A DNA stretch of 64,000 nucleotides from Vermamoeba vermiformis (taxonomy: Eukaryota > Tubulinea > Echinamoebida). The stretch lies in the NCBI GenBank assembly GCA_045837725.1, contig JBEWZL010000302.1, forward strand, positions 434,001 to 498,000, written 5' to 3'. Position numbers and translations under genes: made by a program. Positions 46,534 to 57,238 of this stretch are shown one piece after another (position 1 is the first letter of the stretch; every line of letters starts with the position of its first letter). A model generated the notes under the pieces. It was not told the DNA's origin. It made no database searches and was given only the letters and a program-made list of their open reading frames with translations.

Positions 46534-48438
46534 ATGGGTCCTATTGCGAAGATATTCGTTTCTGCGGTCGTACTCTTAGCGTTTGCGAATCTGGCTGCTG
46601 GCTTGAACAATGGCCTTGCACGCCTTCCTCCGATGGTAATTAACTCATAATAATATCATAATATATTTTTAATCCACAACATTACTTCGAGATAAGCCCT
46701 TAAAGATAAATTTGGTCTACCTTAATGAAACGTTTCATTCAATTAATATCTTCAATCAAATAATTAATAAATTGAATTAATTAGGGATGGAGCACGTGGT
46801 GCACGGACGGTAAGATATAAATTTAAAATTAAAATAAAGATTTTGTTCGCAAGATCAGATCTGACATTTTGAGTGCGATAGATTACATTCCGTGCGAGGA
46901 CGATTATTGCTCAGAGAAAGAAGTCAAGCGTAAGATATATTTATGGAAATTAAATATGACCCTAGTAAACTCGACTGACATGTGAACCATACTTAGAGGT
47001 GGCAGATGCGATGGTGAAAAGCGGAATGCGAGACGCTGGATATAATTTCGTTAATTTAGATGACTGTTGGGGAGGGTAAGCACTTCAGATTAAATTAAAA
47101 GGATTTTTCTTGCCACATCCAAAACTGAAACAAAATATTTTTAGTCCTCGTGATAGCAATGGTCATTTAACCGCAGACAAATCACGCTTTCCTTCTGGTT
47201 CACTGAAACCTCTCGCTGACTACCTTCATTCGCTGGGCATGAAGCTTGGTGTAAGCTCCATTCATTTTTGTTGCAAGGAAATAACGATAAAATCTCAGGT
47301 TTACCTTTGCGCGGGAAATTTTACTTGCAAATTTAACAGACCGGGCTCTTGGGGACACTTCGATGATGATGCTCAAACTATGGCGAACTGGAACGTGGAT
47401 CTCGTCAAGATGGATTTTTGTTATCATCCTGCTTTGCCTCCCAAGCAAATCTACGGTACGTCCATTTGACACGCGTCACTTCTGGCACGACTGACAGGTG
47501 TCATTTTGAACCAGGCATGATGCGCGACAGTTTGAACAAGACGCGCCATCCGATGGTCTTCTCAGTGTGCGAGTGGGGCAAGGACAATCCTTGGGAATGG
47601 GGCATGGAGACTGCCAACATGTGGCGTGTCGTAAGTGTCAAAAAGTGACACGTGTCAAATTGAATGACTGATTTGTTTCTTAGACCAACGATCACCTGCC
47701 GTTCTTTTACCTGCCATTTGGTCACAAGCTCGGCTGGAGCACTCAAGACATTATTGAAGCCTTTGCTGGCAAGTCAAAGTTCGCTGGTCCTGGTGGCTGG
47801 AACGACGCTGACTTTTTGATGACTGGTGCCATAACCATGACTGACATTCAAAGCAGAACTGAATTCAGGTACGAGACGTCCGCCCGATTGTCACGTGACT
47901 TATATTTTGTTTTTCTTGTAGTTTCTGGGCGTTGTTCGCTTCACCGTTAATTGTTACGACTGACGTGCGTGACATGTCAAACAAAGGGCACATCTTGCTG
48001 AACCAAGAAGTCATCGCCGTCAATCAAGACCCTGTAAGTATCACTTGATTATGACAGTACCCGCCATCTCTTACAATAATCTAGCTCGGTATTCCTGGCG
48101 ATCGATTGTACAACTTTGAAAGCGGCGGTCAGATCTGGGCCAAGCCATTGTCGAACAAAGACTTTGCAGTTATTTTCTACAACTACAATTTCTTCGGCTC
48201 AGTTGAAATGGTGTTGAACTGGTCTGACTTGGGCTTCTCGTCCACTGCTTCGTTGAAAGTTCGCGATCTCTGGTTGCACGAGGTATCATTTGTGATTGAA
48301 AGTATTGTGCGCAGAATGGTCAACCTAATTGTATATTTCCTATTTAGGATCTTGGCGTGTTTTATCAAAACTTCAAAGTCAAAGTCAGCGGTCACGATGT
48401 GTTGATGATTCGTGTTTCGCTCGTGAGCAACAATTAAA
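46534..48438 (+). CDS. Alpha-galactosidase (glycoside hydrolase family 27), secreted
   Basis: Start taken at 46534, giving a signal peptide MGPIAKIFVSAVVLLAFANL; an ATG at 46516 would add six residues. After LNNGLARLPPMGWSTWC the exons encode DDYIPCEDDYC, FVNLDDCWGG, a Tyr-Leu-Cys-Ala-Gly strand, VDLVKMDFCYH (the nucleophile Asp) and PGGWNDADFLMTG (the acid-base Asp). The loop WEWGMETANMWR and NQEVIAVNQDPLG are typical of GH27, and a beta-sandwich domain (WAKPLSNKDFAVIFYNYN) ends the chain. TAA at 48436-48438. The enzyme removes terminal alpha-galactose from sugars and glycolipids, in lysosome or outside the cell; the N-terminal signal fits either. All catalytic residues seem present. Introns carry TGACACGCGTCA and TGACACGTGTCA motifs. 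Confidence 0.92.
47646..47657. repeat. Perfect TGACACGTGTCA palindrome
   Basis: In an alpha-galactosidase intron, preceded by AAGTGTCAAAAAG; the previous intron (47460-47510) holds TTGACACGCGTCA and GACAGGTGTCA variants. Confidence 0.85.
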
Positions 48439-48662
48439 CCACAGTTTTAGTTCGATAAAGCTTATTTACGTTACCTGGTTAATCCCAATTCACTCGCTCA
48501 TGATATTCATCGCTCAATGTTTATTCCATTAATTATGAAATTCATCGCCAAGATTCTATCTCGTTGAGGCGGCCACCAATTTTATTTTTTCAACCAGGGC
48601 AGGAAGGCATCACGAACCGAGAATGGAGAATATTGCTTATTTGCTCGAAACAAACCATCAAT

Positions 48663-50493
48663 ATGGAGACGATTGTGAGTACTTGTAATTGTGTTTAAGT
48701 TTAAATCCGAAATCTGATCTTTTTATTTCGTAGCCGATGACCGTTCTGAGCGGCTTTCTTGGCGCAGGAAAAACTACTCTACTGAACCATATTTTAAACA
48801 ATAATGAAAATAGAAAAATCGCCGTCATTGTCAATGATCTGGCTGCGGTTAACATAGATGCAAAATTAGTTCAGAACAAAAATACGCAATTAAACAAGTA
48901 AGTTGATAGATAATTCTCTAATAATTTTTAATAATTTCTCAAACACAGGGTTGAAGGAGAAAAGCTTGTTGAACTGAGCAATGGATGCGTATGGTAATTA
49001 TTTTCTTTAACTATCGTTTATTTCGATCCAAAATAATATTATAATTTTAGCTGCTCGCTGAAAGAAGGCTTGTTAATTGAATTGAAGAAATTAGCACGAG
49101 CCAAACAATTTACGCATATTATCATCGAAGGATCCGGTACGTAAAACCATTAAACAGGTTTTAATGTCTATAATACTCATATAATGCTATTATAATAGGT
49201 GTTACTGAGCCTTTGCCCGTTGCAGAAGGCATTAGCAGCTACGAACTTGGTGGCGGCAAACTTCTTACCGATATTAGTACGCCTTATTCTGCTACAATTT
49301 CTACGAATTTAAATTAATATTTTATTTAGCCCGATTAGATGCCATGATTACCGTAGTTGATGCCAAGAATTTTATGCGCGATTTTTACTCATCTGACTTC
49401 GTTGCCAATCGTCCTGAATTAATGGCTGAATTGAAGAAAGGCGAGCAATTAGATGTCGAACATGAGCATAAGGATGACGAGCATAGCGAAGAAGAATACG
49501 ACCATCCTCCCGTTGAAGCGCATAACGTAGCGGATCTGCTAGTGGAACAAGTTGAATTTGCGAATATCATCTTATTGAACAAAACTGACTTAGTATCCGA
49601 AAGCGACCTTAAAAAATTAGAAATAATTATTAAGGCGCTTAATCCCGATGCTAAGGTCATTAAGACAACCTTCGGCAAAGTCGATCTGAATCTGATCCTC
49701 GACACGAATCTGTTCGATCTGGACAAAGCGTCGAATGCAGCTGGTTGGCTGAAGTTAATGAAGGGCACGTATATGTCCCAACAAGAACAAATTGGCTTTT
49801 GGAGTTTTGTTTACAACCGACGAAGACCGTTCCATCCAGCGCGACTCGCCAAAGTCATGGATGATGTCATGTTCAAGTCGATTATCAGATCGAAAGGATT
49901 TTTCTGGCTAGCCTCGCGAAATGATACTATGGGCAGCTGGTACGTACCTTAATATCACCATGTTGTCTTTTCGTTGTTTGGATCGCGATCCAAAATAATA
50001 TTTCTACCCCATCTAAGAGCCAAATTCTCTACTATAATTCGCCAGATGGCAAATTTAATCGCACTTTATATAATATTCTACATTCTTAGTAATTATCAAT
50101 CGTTTACTCTGGATCACACAGTGTGTTAAATTTTGACTTTTTGTACGGAACTGAAAAGGCCTATTTTTATTTCTTAAATAATTTATATTTAATATTCTTA
50201 GGTCACACGCCGGAGAAGTGATTCACTTGGAAGGCAGTGGTCCGTGGTTTGCAGCAGTCGATGAGTCGGAGTGGCCAGGAGACGACAAGAACAAGAGCTT
50301 GATTAAGAAAGATTTTGACAGCAATCCTGCCATCGGCGATAGAAGACAGGAGATTGTTATTATTGGCGTTGATATCAATCAAAAAGAAATTGAAACAAAG
50401 TTGGATCAGTGTTTGCTTACGGATGCCGAATTTGCTTTGGGCGCGGAAAAATGGCGCGATTTTGAAGATCCGTTGCCGCCTTGGGACGAATAG
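48663..50493 (+). CDS. CobW/ZNG1-type GTPase metallochaperone
   Basis: ATG at 48663 (METI), spliced to [20 protein letters not shown] (Walker [10 protein letters not shown]). The metal-binding CxCC is built across an intron at 48990: NGCVC then CSL. Then [17 protein letters not shown] (switch region), [14 protein letters not shown], a His/Glu-rich loop [18 protein letters not shown], and [11 protein letters not shown] (NKxD). The C-terminal CobW_C domain ([33 protein letters not shown], then [20 protein letters not shown]) is complete, ending with TAG at 50491-50493. In animals and yeast, ZNG1 (CBWD) loads zinc onto methionine aminopeptidase. This fits the family length (about 430 residues). 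It is the most clearly orthologous single-copy gene in the window. Confidence 0.9.
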
Positions 50494-51046
50494 TAAGAGC
50501 ATTTATTATTGAAATCAATTGTTAATAATAAATACAATCGTAGAAAAAAATTGTAGTGCTACATCCGTCCAAGTTAGGCTTGTTTGTTGGTATTAATGGA
50601 GAACTTAATCATGAGTTGGCATGTTAGGTAATATACTTTTAATAATATTAATAATTTAGTCTGAAATGTGGTCTAGATACTAATTAACTTTTCGAATCCA
50701 ACTCCGTTTCACAAATCTTTTCGATTTAATTAAACAAAGATTGGCTTATTAACAATAATTAATGATATTTATAGAGAAGTAAGCGTAAGAACAGTTGCAG
50801 AGTTTCAAATCAGATTGACATGGATGACACGTGCCCGTCAAATTCTGGATGGCAACTTTTAGCCCATAATTTCAACATCCAAAACATATAGCCACAAGCG
50901 AGACTATATTTTTGGTAGATATATAGCTAAACTACCAAACGGTAAAGAGCTCGTCAAGGTAACCGATAATAATCTCGTGAAATCCGAGATCGTCTCGAAG
51001 CTCTAACAAATTTATATATTTAGTGCTCGCGATATATTATTTAAAT
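50494..51046. other. Intergenic region, 553 bases
   Basis: Promoter region of the LRR-RasGAP gene. Contains a TGACACGTG near 50823 and TACATCCG near 50563. No gene recognised. Confidence 0.45.
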
Positions 51047-54000
51047 ATGATCTCTTCTGCATCACGAAGCCTAGCATTTATTTTGCTAATTTTTGGATGC
51101 TATCTGCGTATAAACAATGTGCGCGCAGCTACCGTGCCGTTAACAGCCACCGAGCAAGAAGCTCTTATGAATATTAGAGATGCATTTATTAACTATCCAG
51201 CGAACTGGCTTAACACCACTGTAGCAAATCCATGCGGAAAATGGACTGGCATTGCATGTAACGGAGCCGGTGTATTTAATAGAATACAACTGACTGGAAA
51301 GGTAAGTCTATCATAATTACAATTAATTAATTTTCAAGCCATAATTTAATTAAAACTCGTTGTAACGTTTCCGAGTTGTGTTCGATCCGAGATCTCAAAG
51401 ATTTATTTCGCAAGGTCTATCGGTTGGTCTAATATACTTTGTATTTTAGCTTTCAGGTGGAACTATATCGCCTTATATTGGCAATCTTACGAACCTCGAG
51501 GTATGGGACACGTCCCATTTTGGTTCCGAAATAATTCTGAACGATGTACCCTTTATTTTAGATCGTTAAATTGGAAAACAATGGACTTACTGGCACAATA
51601 CCGCAAGAAATAGGCTTATTAACCAGTTTGACAAATTTATGGCTCACATCCAACCAATTAGAAGGATCGCTTCCGGATGCGATTGGCCAGTTACCAAATT
51701 TGGATTCGCTGCGCCTAAACTCTAACGAGCTCACTGGTACTATACACAGCTCAATTGGAAATATTACAGGCCTGGCAGAATTTTACGCGTCGAATAATCA
51801 ATTCAGCGGTACCATACCGAGCACTTTCTTCAATAATCCAACATTGGCGACATTAGATCTATCAGGAAATGACTTTACTGGCGGTATTCCGGAAGATATT
51901 GGTGCTTTGACGTCGTTAGGAACGTTAATTTTGAACGATAACAGACTCGGCGGAACGATCCCGGATTCAATCGGCCTTGCGAAGAAATTAACGCAATTAG
52001 ACCTCGAAAATACACTTATTGAAGGCACTATTCCATATTCTATGGGCAATTTGACCAGTATGGCCTACTTGAACTTGGCATCCAACAACTTGGTCGGAAC
52101 TATCCCCGATAGTCTGAGCAAAATGAAAGTCCTGAAAGAAATTAGATTGAGCGAAAATTCATTTGAAGGAACAATCCCCGACGTATTTTACAAGAATATA
52201 ACGACTATTTCGGTCTTGGAAGTCAGTCGCAATGCTTTTTCGGGAACGATCCCGGACAACATCTCCAATTGGAAATTTTTGCAATCATTGCGTTTGGACA
52301 ACAATCAATTTAGCGGCACTATCCCTACGACGATTGGACAACTTCCAAATTTGCAGATCTTGACACTCAGTGCGAATCAATTCTCCGGAACTATTCCGAA
52401 CTCGATCACGCAATTAACTCGCATTAGACAGTTGGAAATGACAGACAATCAGCTCGAAGGCACTATACCAAGCGACATTAACAAATTGATCTTATTGACA
52501 TCGTTGCGCATGGACCGAAATATCCTCGTTGGAACCATCCCTGATTTGTCAACTTTGCTTGTCTTACAAACACTTCTATTGAGCGACAACGGCCTCACGG
52601 GAAGTCTACCCGAGTGGAATAACTTGGGACAACTGACCAGCATTGAACTCAGTAACAACAAGCTGAGCGGAACAATTCCAAACTCGGTCGGTCAGTTGGT
52701 TCGACTTCGAACATTGCTGTTGGACAACAATCAATTAGAAGGCTCGGTGCCTGCTTCAATAGGCAATGCAGGAGCACTGCTCAATGTTCAACTGCACAAC
52801 AATAAGTTGAGCGGATCTCTGCCCGAAGAATTGTATTATTTAACTGGACTTCAATTCTTGCTACTGAACAACAACCAATTCAGTGGCACACTATCAGACT
52901 CGTTACAATCGCTTAATAATATCCAGCAATTGGTTCTCAGCTTCAATCAGTTCGGCGGATCCATTCCGAATGTCTTTGCACAATTTTCACGACTTCGAGA
53001 ATTCTCAGTCGACAATAACCATTTCAGCGGGTCTATTCCCTCATCGCTTTCCAATTGCACGTTATTATCGACGCTATATATGGAAGCCAATCAGCTTGAT
53101 GGAGAAATTCCGTCTGGATTCGGATCCGTTTCAAAACTCACGCGCATGAAGTTCAACAATAACCACTTATCTGGCACTATTCCCGACGATCTTGGCAATT
53201 CAAACTCGTTGATCGAGATCGATCTCTCTAGCAACCAATTGTCCGGATCTTTGCCAGCCTCATTGGGCCGGATCAGATCCCTTCAAACGCTTGGACTTAA
53301 CAGCAACTCTTTGAGTGGTTGTATGCCCTCTTTTGACACGCTCATTCCGGAGTGTAGAATATCTTCGAATATGTGGCAATGCAACTGTTTCAACAGCTCC
53401 TTGTGTCAAACTCAAGATCAGACTGTTTGCGTAGATCCCGAAAACGAATCATTCAAGATAGGTCTTATTGTTGGACTTACTATTGGCGGTGCTGTAGTAG
53501 CAGGCGGTAAGTTCCGTTTATTTGGTAGCTCCTTCCTAACTGAATTTTCCTAATTTAGTAATCGTCTTTGCAATCCTGTTCTCGCGTTGGAAGAAAAAAC
53601 GAGGAATTTTCTTGAGCATTAAAGAGCCGAATTATCAATTGGTGGCTTTTATGAAAGATTTGACCTTGCAATACAAATATAGTGCGAGCGATGATTACAA
53701 GTACGTACACTTGACATTCTGAATCCAACCTTCTGAATCCAAAATTTACTTTCTTAATTAGGGAACTAGAAGATATTCTGTTCAGTACTGATCGAACTTT
53801 CTTATCGTGCCTAGTGTCAATTACAGCCGCTACCGAGTTTGACTTGGTAAGTTTACTATTGATCACTTTACAACGTTTTTCCTTCTTGGTGACCCCTCCT
53901 TCCTTGTTTGGAAGCGAATTGCTATATTTGGAATATGTCGGTTGTTAATAACAAGCCCTCGTCCAAAAAAATTGTTCGGCGCCTCCACGAAAAATACCAT

Positions 54001-55495
54001 TCTTATGTGTATTCACAAATATTTGCAGATTGCCAAATCGGTCATGTTCTTGGGTCATCACAGACAAATTGCCGCAGATCTTGTGGAATATTTTGCTGCC
54101 AAAGAAATTCTTGATACACGTAAGCTTAGTACCCGGAACCTTTTTACATGTCATTTTAGCGATTGTACTTTACTTTAGACGAAGAAAACACATTGTTTCG
54201 AATCGACAATATGGCGAGCAAGATGTTCAAGTTTTATTCGAAGATTGTTGGCATCAATTACTTGTTCCAGTCCTTGGCTCGTGTCATTAACGAGCTCGAA
54301 CTCGTCATCAGCGAAAAAGAACACGTGAGTATCGTGGTGATATAATGTATTATAATCATATTCGTATTAAATATTTACTATAGGACATTGAGAAAGGCAA
54401 AGCCAGCATTCTTGACATAAACATGGAGGTCAGTACAAAGTGACACGTGTCACTCAATAATTTTCACGGAGTAGTGAAAAAAAATAGATCCTTATTATTA
54501 AATATACGTATATTAATTAATCGAATCGGAATAGCAAGCACTAATCGTCGTTTGACAGGTCGATCCGACTCGTTTCCAAGAAGACGTTGATAAAGACGCG
54601 AATTTGTTCCAATTGTCATTCACTTGTCAAAAGATTATTCAAGTCATCATTGCCAACGAGAACAAAATTCCACAGTAAGCTAACTAGGGCAAAAGAACGA
54701 TTAGAAAAATCATGAGCTAATTTATTTGTAGGGAATTCCGTCGGTTGTTTACGCGCATGAAATTTGCTATTTTGTCGCGATTCAATAGCGATGAAGCTGT
54801 TTATAAGGCTCTGGGAGGCTTCTTATTTTTGCGATTTATTTGCCCGGCGATTACTGCTCCTGGCGCATACGGCATTTTAGAACGTAAGAAAAAGATATTT
54901 CCTAATTTGGTAATACTTACCTTTTATAGAAAATCCTTCTCCGAAGCTCCAGCGCCAATTGATTTTGATCGCCAAAGTCATTCAAAATGTCGCCAACATG
55001 TCAAAAACTACCAAAGAATCGTTCATGGAAGAATTGGTCGTATTTCGCGACAAAAATATCCCAAAGATTAAAGGATTTTACGACCAAATCCTCGTAAGTG
55101 AAATTACATTGTAATTACTTGCGTAATCGAACCTCATTTGGTTTTACAGGATGTTCAAAAGATGGAACGTGCTCAGCCGAATAGCAAGCCCATAACAGTC
55201 CCTGAAGAAGTCCGTTTGAACGCTCTTTGCAATTTGCACGCACAAATCGCGAGTAATACAAACAAATTGCAGCAAAGTTTTAGCAGCCTTGATCCAGACA
55301 AGCAAGATGTGAGTACAACCAAATCTAATACTACTTATTAGTAGACCTAATGTCGTGTAGAAAATGAACCAAGCCTTGCAAAGAATTAATGAAAAGTACG
55401 GCAAAGCACCGAAGAAAATTAACGGCGGAGAAGATCCGCAACCGAAATCAGCGCGAGGAGACAAAGAACGACTATTAGAATCTAATGCTAATTAA
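51047..55495 (+). CDS. LRR receptor with cytoplasmic RasGAP domain
   Basis: ATG at 51047 starts a signal peptide (MISSASRSLAFILLIFGCYL). An LRR N-terminal cap follows (ALMNIRDAFINYPANWL...NPCGKWTGIACN), then about 24 plant-type LRRs of 24 residues (LxxNxLxGTIPxxIGxLxxL), and a cysteine cap (MWQCNCFNSSLCQ). A membrane helix is seen at about 53460-53590 (IGLIVGLTIGGAVVAG joined to VIVFAILFSRWKKKR). The cytoplasmic part, on several exons, is a RasGAP domain: NTLFRIDNMASKMF contains the arginine-finger Arg, and GGFLFLRFICPAITAPGAYG is the FLRxxxPA signature. A coiled tail follows (QQSFSSLDPDKQD...), ending in TAA at 55493-55495. No kinase domain is present. A receptor that turns off a Ras-family GTPase directly is inferred. 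The protein has about 1,100 residues. Confidence 0.88.
54441..54452. repeat. Perfect TGACACGTGTCA palindrome
   Basis: In an intron of the LRR-RasGAP gene, between LDINMEV and DPTRF exons. Confidence 0.85.
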
Positions 55496-55551
55496 TAACC
55501 CGTGTAGATGTATATCATCTTTGTATAATTACAGAAAAAGCTACAGTTTAT

Positions 55552-56849
55552 TTACAAATTTTCTACCTCATCTGAATCCACAAGCTCATCCGATGAAGAC
55601 TCGCTTTCGTTATTATTATCATCGGCTTTTTTGACCCACTTACTAATATTTTTACCATTAAATCCGATAATTGGCGCGCCTTCTCGAATTTTCTTTTCGA
55701 GCTCAGGAGGTGTTTCTCGATCTAGTCATTTTTGACCATTTGAAAAAGTCGGTGATGCAGTTATATATTTTCTTAAATACTCTGCTACAGAAGGGAATGT
55801 AAATTCTTCTAATTTCTTGCCCCCAGTCATCATATCTTGACGAATGGCCGTAGAACTGATATCTTCCAGATCCGTCGGTACGTAATAATAAAACGGCCTT
55901 AGTAATGATTAGTTAGCTATGATATAGCTACATATTATAGTAGGTCTCGGTACCTATTATTAACGAACATCTTGTCGTATCCTCGATTCTTAGCAACTTT
56001 GTCAATGTCTTTGCTGTAGCCCGGTCGCGCGGCACAAATAAATCCAAAATTAAAATTCTTCAGACAAGCCATATTACATCGAATAGCATGGTCTGTATAA
56101 TAATATTAATAATCATATTACTATTAAGGAGGTATCATACCTGCTCCGCAAACGTAAAGTACGTTGATGGTCACATCCGGAAATTTCTTCTTTAATTCTT
56201 TATCAATATTCTTAACGACGCCATCGAAATTGACGAATGAATCTTGATCGCTATAAAATACATTAATAAATCTAGTAATTAAACTAGATCTACGTACCAT
56301 TCCCACTCATCTACCATCAACCAATCTTTGCAAGTTGATTCTTGGACTGCACGATTGCAAAGCTCTATTCGCATATGACTCGGCATATGATATATTCCTA
56401 GCTTGCCGCTGACATAGTAATCGTGGCTAGGCGATAAATAGCCGCCGATCTACAATTTGTTCGTTAATCAAATCCGTTCAAAGAAAATCATAGAATTCTA
56501 ATTTGGCGTGCAACTTACAACAACATGGTCCGGTTGTTGCTCTAGATGAGCTTTAGCAACATTAAACATTTCAACGTGCATTCTGTTAATAAAATAAGAA
56601 TTATTAGATCCGGATTCAAGTTCAAAAATACGTAGTTAATGTAAAATTCAAACAAAGATGTACTTAATTATGCTATTATTTTTAATATAATATTTACCTA
56701 TGCACGGGATTTAAGCTACCAGTTGATACTAAAACGAATAATTTTTTCTGTTTAATCGCTTCTTTATCCAAAGCAGCCAAATTATTCTTTATTTTGTCAA
56801 CTGGAGTTGATTCTTTTTGCATGTTGTTCTTTAGTGTGTGCTTTTCCAT
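55552..56849 (-). CDS. NMN/nicotinate adenylyltransferase-like protein with in-frame TGA (possible readthrough)
   Basis: ATG at 56849 (MEKHTLKNNMQKES). After a helix comes KLFVLVSTGSLNPVHRMHVE, the nucleotidyltransferase G-x-F/L-N-P-x-H motif (GSLNPVHRMH). Then VIGGYLSPSHDYY (as in NMNAT) with LCNRAVQESTCKDWLMVDEW, LYVCGA (the usual GxD is GA here), a GYDKMFVNN exon, and DISSTAIRQDMM (the ISSTxxR motif), followed by PSVAEYLRKYI. The product should form NAD from NMN and ATP. In frame, a TGA at 55726-55728 follows FSNGQK. Beyond it the same frame stays open for 56 codons (LDRETPPELEKKIREG, IIGFNGKNI, then an acidic ESESSSDELVDSDE) to TAA at 55552. The TGA is followed by CTAG, the known readthrough context. 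The short form alone has all visible motifs. The gene is convergent with LRR-RasGAP. Confidence 0.82.
55722..55728 (-). promoter_or_regulatory. Leaky-stop context TGA CTAG
   Basis: On the minus strand the sequence reads AAA TGA CTA GAT. UGA followed by CUAG is a well-known strong stop-codon readthrough context in eukaryotes. Single in-frame stop inside an otherwise open frame. Confidence 0.55.
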
Positions 56850-56906
56850 TTTGCTAGCAACGAATACAGGTCTTGCCAGTTTTTTTAGCTTTTGACAGCA
56901 CGTGCC

Positions 56907-57194
56907 TTAAGAGAACGTATCTAGGAACCTATATAATTGGTGATGGTTGAATGTTGCGCAAGTGGTACTGTTGCCACTTCCGCGCTGATTACGCAGAGAA
57001 TCCAGATTTGTTTGACATTCCTTGAACTTTCTGTAAGCTGTTTGGACAACTACTCCTGTATCAGATTTCTCGAATGAAGGAATATTTGGTAATGACATAG
57101 GCTTTGTGCTATCATTGTGGAGGAGTTTCATGAAACAAGTTGGTTGGGAAATTTGACGACGTTTTTGTTTCAATTGATTTTTTGAGCGTAACAC
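56907..57194 (-). CDS. Small hypothetical protein (uncertain)
   Basis: A 95-codon frame starting MLRSKNQLKQKRRQISQ, in the divergent gap between the NMNAT-like gene and the coiled-coil gene. It is basic at the N-terminus and Ser/Thr-rich later; no motif recognised. It could equally be the transcribed leader of the NMNAT-like gene (58 bases away). Low confidence. Confidence 0.3.
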   Translation of the reverse strand: MLRSKNQLKQKRRQISQPTCFMKLLHNDSTKPMSLPNIPSFEKSDTGVVVQTAYRKFKECQTNLDSLRNQRGSGNSTTCATFNHHQLYRFLDTFS

Positions 57195-57238
57195 GACAAT
57201 CCTGGAGCGTATTATTTATATTATAAATAGTTATAATA

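Noticed and set aside
55726-55728. Genome-wide reassignment of TGA as a sense codon
   Set aside because: TGA ends the histidine kinase and propeller copy 2 genes, so it is a normal stop here.
55710-55760. An intron that would remove the in-frame TGA
   Set aside because: A 67-base GTAGCA...CTAG intron is possible on paper, but it deletes the conserved PSVAEYL segment and shifts the tail to a less protein-like frame.
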